Part shown: piece after piece, positions 1 to 4,306 of the stretch | How positions within the stretch are numbered: position 1 is the stretch's first letter | Layout of the letters: every line of letters starts with the position of its first letter | Source: CAYFUT01 sp964346395 | GTDB taxonomy: Bacteria > Bacillota > Halanaerobiia > Halobacteroidales > Halobacteroidaceae | NCBI GenBank assembly: GCA_964346395.1 | Contig: CAYFUT010000100.1 | Coordinates: forward strand, 1-6,690 | DNA: 6,690 nt | Direction: 5' to 3' | Notes under the pieces: generated by a model | What the model was told of the DNA's origin: nothing | What the model saw: the letters and a program-made list of their open reading frames with translations, nothing else | Databases searched by the model: none | Made by a program: the position numbers and the translations under genes

Positions 1-1752
1 TTCTATAATAAACTTAGTCCCCTGCTCTACTTCACTCTCCACTGAAATCTGTCCATCATGCTGGTCTACCACATGCTTAACTATCGATAAACCTAATCCA
101 GTTCCACCTAAAGAGCGGCTTCTTGCTTTATCAACTCGATAGAACCGCTCAAAAATCCGCGGTAAATCCTGTTCGGGAATTCCGATTCCATCATCCTCAA
201 CTTCAATGATTATTTTTTCTTCCTCAAGATAACTCCGAACCCCGACTTGTCCTCCTTCGGGAGTATACTTAATTCCATTATCAATTAAATTAATCAAGGC
301 TCGGGGCAACTGATCCCAGTCCCCCATTAAAGTCGGTAACTCAGCCTCCAGCTGAAAGTTTAAATCAATTTTCTTCTTCTCTGCCTTAGGCTCTAAAATC
401 GGACGAATGTCAGTAATTAAATCTTCAACAGCAACTTCCTCTTTCTCCAGCACCCCTTCGCTTTCAATTTTAGATAAACTCAAGGTATCTTCAATTAACC
501 GCTCTAACCTCTCTGCCTCATCTTCTATAACTTCCAGAAAAGAATCAGTAGTTTCCGAATCAAGATCACTGCCCAATAAAGTTTCTACATATCCTTTAAT
601 CGAAGTTAACGGGGTCTTTAATTCATGGGAAACATTGCTCACAAACTCAGTACGCATAACCTGCAGTTTTCTTATTTCCGTAATATCCCGCAGGCTGACT
701 ACTACTCCTGCTATCTCTTCCTCCTGCTTAATAGGAGCTAAGCGCAGCCGAAAAATCCTCTCTTCCGGCAGTAAAAGTTCTATTTCCTCCGTCAGTGTCT
801 CAGCTTCCGCCAACGCCTCCTTAATTAGCTCTACTAATTTATAGTTTCTAGTAATCTGGATTGTCGACTTGCCCAGTACTTCCTCTTCTTTCACCTTAAA
901 TATCTCCTCAGCTGCTCGATTTAACATAATAATCTTATTATCTTCATCTACAGCAATGATTCCGTCCCCAATACTGGCTATTACCGCCTCCACTTTACTC
1001 TTTTCACTAGAAATCTGTTCCATTTTATTTCTAAATCTAGTTACCATATGATTAAATACCTTACCTAACTGCCCAATTTCATCTCTCGTCTTAACTACCA
1101 GTTTCTGATCTAAAAATCCATTAGCTATCCGCTCGGCCAAATTGGTCATCTCTTTAATCGGTTCTGTTATCTGAGCAGCAAACTTAATTGATAATAAAAT
1201 AGAAACTACTAAGGCTGCAATTCCCGCCTGAAACAATACTTTCCACAAACCGCTGTACATCTGATTTAACTTATCTAAACTCATGGCTATCCGGATAATG
1301 CCCTTTTCTTTCGGACTATGTTTAATCGGCAGCGCGATATAACGCATATCCATATCTAAGGTATTGCTATACCGCAAAGCTTTTCCGCTTCCCTCCTGTA
1401 TCGCTTCTTGAATTTCAGGCCGGTGAAGATGATTATCCATTGTCTCCGCCTCTTCCCGGGAATCAGCTAAAACTTGGCCCTGACTATCTACAATTGTAAT
1501 TCTAGCGCCCAGCTGCTTTCCATAATTAGCCACCAGTCCTTTTAACTGCTGGCTATCCTGCTTGAAAATTACCGGTTCTAAAACTTCCCGCAGCAGTTTT
1601 GCATCCTGCAGTAGCTTTTTATCTAACCACTGGGAAAAATAATCACACAGCGAATACTGTAAAAATAGCCCGGCCCCAAAGAAGGTAAAGACTAATAAAA
1701 TTAAATATAAAATGACTATTTTAGACTTTATACTGTTTAATCTTTCTAGCAT
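1..1752 (-). CDS. Membrane sensor histidine kinase, PhoR/PnpS/WalK class (3' end cut by window edge)
   Basis: This is the sensor of a two-component system: it autophosphorylates on His and passes the phosphate to the response regulator encoded 12 nt upstream. I translated 584 codons; the frame runs off the window at base 1 a few residues after the last conserved kinase block, so only a short C-terminal tail should be missing. Domains seen: TM1 about residues 12-31; an extracytoplasmic sensor region 33-169; TM2 about 173-189; HAMP about 191-244 (TEP at 196-198, DEIGQLG from 224); PAS about 254-360; HisKA with SHELKTPL, phospho-acceptor His376; HATPase with N box NLIDN (488-492), G1 DDGIGIP (520-526), F box FERFYR and G2 GGTGLG (549-554). 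All catalytic motifs are intact. The start is ATG 1752 with SD AAGGGG 8 nt upstream, overlapping the regulator's stop codon. TM-sensor-TM-HAMP-PAS-HisKA is the layout of PhoR/PnpS and WalK. Without the next gene I cannot say whether the signal is phosphate or cell-wall related. Confidence 0.93.
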   Translation of the reverse strand, partial: MLERLNSIKSKIVILYLILLVFTFFGAGLFLQYSLCDYFSQWLDKKLLQDAKLLREVLEPVIFKQDSQQLKGLVANYGKQLGARITIVDSQGQVLADSREEAETMDNHLHRPEIQEAIQEGSGKALRYSNTLDMDMRYIALPIKHSPKEKGIIRIAMSLDKLNQMYSGLWKVLFQAGIAALVVSILLSIKFAAQITEPIKEMTNLAERIANGFLDQKLVVKTRDEIGQLGKVFNHMVTRFRNKMEQISSEKSKVEAVIASIGDGIIAVDEDNKIIMLNRAAEEIFKVKEEEVLGKSTIQITRNYKLVELIKEALAEAETLTEEIELLLPEERIFRLRLAPIKQEEEIAGVVVSLRDITEIRKLQVMRTEFVSNVSHELKTPLTSIKGYVETLLGSDLDSETTDSFLEVIEDEAERLERLIEDTLSLSKIESEGVLEKEEVAVEDLITDIRPILEPKAEKKKIDLNFQLEAELPTLMGDWDQLPRALINLIDNGIKYTPEGGQVGVRSYLEEEKIIIEVEDDGIGIPEQDLPRIFERFYRVDKARSRSLGGTGLGLSIVKHVVDQHDGQISVESEVEQGTKFIIE

Positions 1753-1764
1753 AGCTACTACCCC

Positions 1765-2463
1765 TTATTTGGTTTCTTTAAATTTATAGCCTACGCCCCG
1801 CACCGTAACTATATACTCCTGTTCACTGAATTCTTGAATTTTCTTCCGCAGTCTTCTAATGTGAACATCAACAGTCCGCGTAGCTCCTTGATAATCATAA
1901 CCCCAAATCTCTTCCAGCAAATAACTGCGGGGAAATACCTGACCAACATTAGTCATTAATGTAGACAATAGCTCAAATTCTTTGGGAGTTAAATCAATTT
2001 CTTTGCTATCAATCTCTACTTTATATTTGCTGGTATCCAGTTTAATATTATCTACTTCAACTGTCCCTCCTGCTGCCACCTCAGCCTCTGAATTAGTGCG
2101 GCGTAAAATGGCCTTTACCCGCGCTACTAACTCCCGCGGGCTAAACGGCTTAGTTAAATAATCATCAGCTCCCAGTTCCAGTCCCAATATTTTATCTACC
2201 TCTTCTTCCTTAGCCGATAAAATTATAATTGGTAATTTATTCAATTTCTCATCATTTCTTATCTGCCGGCAGATATCAAAACCATCTACCTTCGGCAGCA
2301 TCAGATCAAGTACCATCAAATCCGGCTGTTCCTGTTTAGCCTTGTTGAGAGCAGTTTCTCCATCGTAAGCAGAAATTATTTCATAGCCTTCCTGTTCTAA
2401 ATTATATTTAACTAACTGGACAATATTCTCTTCATCATCGACTACCAGTACTTTAGTACCCAT
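1765..2463 (-). CDS. OmpR/PhoB-family response regulator
   Basis: A 232-residue DNA-binding response regulator, the normal length for the OmpR/PhoB family. Receiver domain about residues 3-120: acidic pair Asp9-Asp10, phospho-acceptor Asp53 in the VLDLMLP segment, Ser83 at the usual Ser/Thr switch position, Tyr102 as the aromatic switch and Lys105 in KPF. The linker around 124-135 is short and Ala/Gly-rich. The C-terminal winged helix is about 136-230, with the recognition-helix segment RTVDVHIRRLRKKI and the final wing VRGVGYKF. The start is ATG 2463 with SD GGAGG 7 nt upstream, which sits against the pgeF stop codon. The kinase starts 12 nt downstream, so the pair is co-transcribed and probably translationally coupled. 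It is PhoB/PhoP/WalR-like in sequence flavour; family knowledge alone cannot choose between phosphate and wall stress. No promoter was seen immediately upstream, so expression should come from the pgeF or gerW promoter. Confidence 0.95.
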   Translation of the reverse strand: MGTKVLVVDDEENIVQLVKYNLEQEGYEIISAYDGETALNKAKQEQPDLMVLDLMLPKVDGFDICRQIRNDEKLNKLPIIILSAKEEEVDKILGLELGADDYLTKPFSPRELVARVKAILRRTNSEAEVAAGGTVEVDNIKLDTSKYKVEIDSKEIDLTPKEFELLSTLMTNVGQVFPRSYLLEEIWGYDYQGATRTVDVHIRRLRKKIQEFSEQEYIVTVRGVGYKFKETK

Positions 2464-2476
2464 GATTATGCCTCCA

Positions 2477-3286
2477 TTAAATTAATTTTATTAAACTAGC
2501 CATCCGTCCGGTAGTTCCCTCCCGGCGGTAAGAATAAAACAATTCCCGATTACAGGCAGTACATAATTTACTAACTATAACATTCTTTTCCTGCACTCCA
2601 GCCTGCTTCAACTGCAGTTTATTAGCCAATTTTAAGTCCAATTTCCATTGATTTTCACTAACTTTCTCCAACAGCTGATCCCATTCTTTAAAAGTGTTCT
2701 TAATCGGCTCCACTACTTTCCGATCAACTTGATAACAGCAGCTGCCGATAGCCGGGCCAACTCCCACTAACAGATCCTCCGGCCGACTGCCGTAGGTTGC
2801 TTCTAAGTTAACAACTGTCTTTTGGGCAATTTTCCTAACTGTTCCTTTCCAGCCCGCATGGGCTAGTCCAATTACCTCTCGCCGCGGATCAAGAAACAAT
2901 AAAGGGGTACAGTCAGCATAATAAGAGCTTAATAAAATATCCGCCTGATCACTAATTAACGCATCAGTTTCCGCAAGTGCAGTTGCTTCTTGTTTTGCTC
3001 CCTGTCCCCTATCCTCATTTGTTACTACCTTAATTTGATTGCCGTGTACCTGTTCTCCCGCCACTAATTCTTCCAACTTACTGTCCAGTACTCGGCAAAC
3101 CCTATTTCTATTCTCTACCACTCTCTGCCTTTTATCTCCTACATGAAGACCTAAATTCAAACTAGCATACTCGGCCTGGCTAACTCCTCCTCTTCTAGTA
3201 GTAAAACAATGTTTAACCAAGCCGGTAGCTGCAAATTCTTCTATTTGAAAATATTTAATTCCCTTCTTTTCTCTCAATTTAAACAC
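2477..3286 (-). CDS. pgeF: Peptidoglycan editing factor PgeF (YfiH/DUF152, LACC1-like purine nucleoside phosphorylase fold)
   Basis: A member of the YfiH/DUF152 family, 269 residues with the start chosen here. Members have been described as multicopper-oxidase-like, as purine nucleoside phosphorylase/adenosine deaminase enzymes (LACC1), and as PgeF, which removes wrongly incorporated residues from peptidoglycan precursors. The metal/active-site triad is present: His81 in EQVHGNQ, Cys126 in YYADCTPLL and His143 in GLAHAGWKGT. Other family blocks are FTTRRGGVS near the N-terminus, VGVGPAIGSCCYQVD in the middle, and LCTAC...ELFYSYRRE...TGR at the C-terminus. It has no signal peptide, so it is cytoplasmic. 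The start is taken as GTG 3286. A longer frame begins with GTG 3295, but that codon lies inside the SD sequence (GAGGTGAT) that serves 3286. The stop is 13 nt before the response regulator, indicating a shared transcript. The fold and family are sure; the in vivo substrate (nucleoside or wall precursor) is not settled by sequence. Confidence 0.93.
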   Translation of the reverse strand: MFKLREKKGIKYFQIEEFAATGLVKHCFTTRRGGVSQAEYASLNLGLHVGDKRQRVVENRNRVCRVLDSKLEELVAGEQVHGNQIKVVTNEDRGQGAKQEATALAETDALISDQADILLSSYYADCTPLLFLDPRREVIGLAHAGWKGTVRKIAQKTVVNLEATYGSRPEDLLVGVGPAIGSCCYQVDRKVVEPIKNTFKEWDQLLEKVSENQWKLDLKLANKLQLKQAGVQEKNVIVSKLCTACNRELFYSYRREGTTGRMASLIKLI

Positions 3287-3287
3287 A

Positions 3288-3300
3288 GCTATCACCTCTC
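3288..3300 (-). promoter_or_regulatory. Ribosome binding site fixing the pgeF start
   Basis: The minus strand reads GAGAGGTGATAGCT just before GTG 3286. Eight consecutive bases (GAGGTGAT) match the perfect complement of the 16S rRNA 3' end, and the GG is 8 nt from the start codon. The alternative upstream GTG (3295-3293) is part of this SD, so it cannot be the start served by it, and it has no good SD of its own. Confidence 0.8.
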
Positions 3301-3341
3301 AACCACTAGGTTTTATTTCTAGACTAATAGCCAAATCCCTT

Positions 3342-3632
3342 TTAATCAACTAATTCAATTTTTTCTATTACCTCCGGTAATTTCTGCTTAATTTCTCCTT
3401 CGTCAGCATCATCTACTAGTGAAAAATAGGAAACTTCTTGCTTATTAATCACAATAACCGCCTCCGGCTGTAAAACAGCTCCACCCCCGCCAGTTGCTTC
3501 ATCTTTAATGCCTCCGCCAACTACTACCTTAAGCAGCGGAAGAAAACTTATTCCGCCCGCCTCCACCGGCTCTCCGATTACCAGTTCAGTTTCTACAGAC
3601 TCCTGCAGCTTAGTAATTATTTCCTCCTGCAT
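3342..3632 (-). CDS. ytfJ: GerW/YtfJ-family sporulation protein
   Basis: A short (96-residue) member of the Spore_YtfJ/GerW family, whose Bacillus member is a forespore protein needed for normal germination. Features seen: an N-terminal amphipathic segment (about 1-17), the family signature VIGEPVEAGG (18-27), a hydrophobic strand followed by glycine-rich blocks (VVVGGG about 36-41 and TGGGG about 47-51), then LQPEAVIVIN, a predicted beta-strand, and an acidic C-terminal tail. Bacillus YtfJ is longer, about 150 residues from memory, so this is a compact version. The start is taken as ATG 3632 because AGGAGGT lies 8 nt upstream. The open frame extends to TTG 3665, but that start has no SD and would translate the SD itself as Glu-Glu-Glu. 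pgeF begins 55 nt downstream on the same strand with no terminator between, so the genes may be co-transcribed. The family assignment is confident; the molecular role is poorly known. Confidence 0.85.
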   Translation of the reverse strand: MQEEIITKLQESVETELVIGEPVEAGGISFLPLLKVVVGGGIKDEATGGGGAVLQPEAVIVINKQEVSYFSLVDDADEGEIKQKLPEVIEKIELVD

Positions 3633-3639
3633 ACTGACT

Positions 3640-3647
3640 ACCTCCTC
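3640..3647 (-). promoter_or_regulatory. Ribosome binding site fixing the gerW/ytfJ start
   Basis: The minus strand reads GAGGAGGT, with AGGAGG ending 8 nt before ATG 3632. It is a near-consensus SD, while the upstream in-frame TTG at 3665 is preceded by CACCCCTTT, which cannot pair with 16S rRNA. This decides the shorter protein. Confidence 0.8.
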
Positions 3648-3652
3648 TTCTG

Positions 3653-3684
3653 TTAGGTTATCCAAAAGGGGTGAAAAAATATAC
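3653..3684 (-). promoter_or_regulatory. Possible sigma-F-like promoter of gerW/ytfJ
   Basis: On the minus strand GTATA (3684-3680) matches the sigma-F -35 pattern GYATA. After 16 nt, GGATAACCTAA (3663-3653) matches four of the six fixed positions of the -10 pattern GGNNANANTNT. From memory, B. subtilis ytfJ belongs to the sigma-F regulon, which is why I looked for this pattern. The implied leader is very short (about 15 nt, with the SD almost at its 5' end), which counts against it. No good sigma-A promoter was seen in this gap. Confidence 0.25.
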
Positions 3685-3689
3685 TTTTA

Positions 3690-3721
3690 ATTAAATTAGA
3701 GAGGGCTCATAAGCCCCCCCC
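3690..3721 (-). terminator. Intrinsic terminator after the Cys-rich gene, G-tract/CU-tract hairpin
   Basis: On the minus strand a run of ten G followed by CT, loop TATG, then AGCCCTCTCT. In RNA this forms a 10-bp stem (UA, CG, three GC, then alternating GU and GC pairs) just past the stop codon at 3738. The following sequence, AATTTAATT, is AT-rich but not a clean U-tract, so efficiency is uncertain and read-through into gerW/ytfJ is possible. Confidence 0.5.
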
Positions 3722-3737
3722 CCTAATCAATTCTATC

Positions 3738-4025
3738 TTAATTTGAGCACCTGTCTTCAACGCAGGTTTTTACCGCACAAATACAGTCCATTGCAATATA
3801 AGTCCGCTGACAAGTATCATTAGTATCAATTAAAACAGCAAAACAGTCATTGACATCACACAAACAGCCGGTTAACTTGCAACATTTACTGCCAGATTGA
3901 ATAAAAATAGTTATTCTTTCACACTGCTCATCCAGTCTTTTTAGCAATTTCTTTAACTTTTTCCTGCACTTTGAACTGCGGCCCTTACTCTCTACAGCAG
4001 CCTCAACTCCTTCTGTTTCAGCCAC
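3738..4025 (-). CDS. Cysteine-rich small protein, possible minimal CotY/CotZ/ExsY-like spore coat protein
   Basis: A 95-residue protein that I do not recognise with certainty. It has 12 cysteines, at 20, 35, 48, 49, 54, 56, 61, 72, 81, 83, 88 and 93. Residues 1-15 are acidic and low-complexity. Residues 18-36 form a strongly basic, probably helical stretch (CRKKLKKLLKRL). Residues 37-88 look all-beta, with strands ITIFIQSG, LTGCLCDV, CFAVLID, RTYIAM and CICAVKTC. There is no signal peptide or membrane segment. The last strand, TYIAMDCICAVKTC, resembles from memory the C-terminal block of CotY/CotZ/ExsY coat and exosporium proteins (a TCITVDLSCFCAIQC-type sequence), and the preceding CFAVLID matches their CAVLRVL-type strand. 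The strand order could also suggest a small Sm-like barrel. The start is GTG 4025 with a G7 run as SD, 5 nt from the start. The gene is monocistronic, flanked by its own promoter and terminator. That it is a real gene is well supported; its function is inference. Confidence 0.75.
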   Translation of the reverse strand: MAETEGVEAAVESKGRSSKCRKKLKKLLKRLDEQCERITIFIQSGSKCCKLTGCLCDVNDCFAVLIDTNDTCQRTYIAMDCICAVKTCVEDRCSN

Positions 4026-4030
4026 CTTAA

Positions 4031-4043
4031 CCCCCCCTTTTTT
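4031..4043 (-). promoter_or_regulatory. Homopolymeric SD (A6G7) of the Cys-rich gene
   Basis: The minus strand reads AAAAAAGGGGGGG, then TTAAG, then GTG 4025. The G run is the only sequence able to pair with the 16S rRNA tail at a usable distance. An SD made of a seven-base homopolymer is unusual, because slippage would change SD strength and spacing. Confidence 0.55.
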
Positions 4044-4055
4044 CTAGATTTATTA

Positions 4056-4085
4056 TATTATATGTACCGGTAATTATATCGTTAA
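4056..4085 (-). promoter_or_regulatory. Promoter of the Cys-rich gene, sigma-A-like with overlapping sigma-K-like elements
   Basis: On the minus strand TTAACG (4085-4080), a 17-nt spacer and TATAAT (4062-4057) form a good sigma-A type promoter (4/6 and 6/6 matches). The same bases contain AC (4082-4081), 16 nt, then CATATAATA (4064-4056), which fits the sigma-K pattern AC-N16/17-CATANNNTA. Transcription would start near 4050, leaving about 25 nt before GTG 4025 with the SD inside. The 8-bp palindrome TACCGGTA (4065-4072) lies in the spacer and could be an operator or chance. Confidence 0.5.
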
Positions 4086-4231
4086 GAAAAGTACTTTATT
4101 AATCACCTTTGACAAATGAAAAAACAGCCTATCGGCTTCCTAGTCTGAGATTAAGGTTAAGATTGAGCCAAACATAAAGTCAAATTCGTTACAAGTTATC
4201 CCCAACCTCTAAAAAGTATAATTTTTTAAGC
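4086..4231. other. Intergenic stretch with no coding gene
   Basis: About 146 AT-rich bases lie between the GH65 terminator and the promoter of the Cys-rich gene. I see no ORF with an SD on either strand. It holds a possible -10-like TATACT (minus, 4220-4215) just after the strong terminator and a weak hairpin-plus-T6 at 4119-4137, so a small transcript is possible but not shown. Confidence 0.4.
4119..4137 (-). terminator. Weak terminator-like hairpin
   Basis: On the minus strand AGCC (4137-4134), loop GATA, GGCT (4129-4126), one G, then six T (4124-4119). The stem is only 4 bp, so on its own it would be poor. It could be a back-up for read-through from the GH65 gene or the end of a small RNA. 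Confidence 0.3.
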
Positions 4232-4277
4232 GAAAATAAAACAGGCTGGTAGAGAATAGTCTCTCTACCAGCCTGTT
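4232..4277 (-). terminator. Strong intrinsic terminator of the GH65 gene
   Basis: A perfect 16-bp inverted repeat (minus strand AACAGGCTGGTAGAGA at 4277-4262, and its complement at 4255-4240) encloses a 6-nt loop. On the minus strand it is followed by TTTATTTT (4239-4232). It begins 29 nt after the GH65 stop codon. On the plus strand only ACTTTTAAT follows, so it is mainly a minus-strand terminator, although a stem this long may act both ways. Confidence 0.93.
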
Positions 4278-4306
4278 ACTTTTAATATTAACAGTAAATG
4301 ACAATT

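Larger units (their letters stand above)
1..3632 (-). other. Probable operon gerW/ytfJ - pgeF - response regulator - sensor kinase
   Basis: Four same-strand genes have gaps of 55, 13 and 12 nt and no terminator between them. SD sequences of the last two genes touch or overlap the preceding stop codon region. The pgeF-regulator-kinase part is near certain as one transcript; inclusion of gerW/ytfJ is likely but depends on whether a separate pgeF promoter hides in the 55-nt gap, where I saw none. Confidence 0.7.

Noticed and set aside
407..1051. Two plus-strand open frames (407-844 and 869-1051)
   Set aside because: They are antisense to the intact sensor kinase reading frame, are Ser-rich low-complexity translations, and lack SD sequences.
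3287..3341. A separate sigma-A promoter for pgeF in the 55-nt gap
   Set aside because: TTGATT and TTGGCT can be picked as -35 boxes, but none has an acceptable -10 at 16-18 nt.
3508..3690. Plus-strand open frame opposite gerW/ytfJ
   Set aside because: Antisense to a recognised gene, low-complexity Ser/Thr/Pro translation, and no family resemblance.
4109..4137. Plus-strand TTGACA at 4109-4114 as a promoter
   Set aside because: No -10-like sequence lies 16-18 nt downstream (TCGGCT there) and no plus-strand gene follows.
4126..4169. Attenuator-like switch: a minus-strand GGCT at 4169-4166 could pair with the AGCC arm of the hairpin at 4137-4126
   Set aside because: Only 4 bp of complementarity, expected by chance, and no leader gene logic around it.
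4152..4175. Tiny minus-strand ORF starting ATG TTT GGC TCA (11 codons)
   Set aside because: No SD upstream and no conserved feature; too short to support.
4240..4277. The long perfect palindrome as a mobile-element end, attachment site or repeat unit
   Set aside because: Its position 29 nt after a stop codon and the T-rich run on the exit side are explained by an intrinsic terminator, and no second copy was seen in the window.
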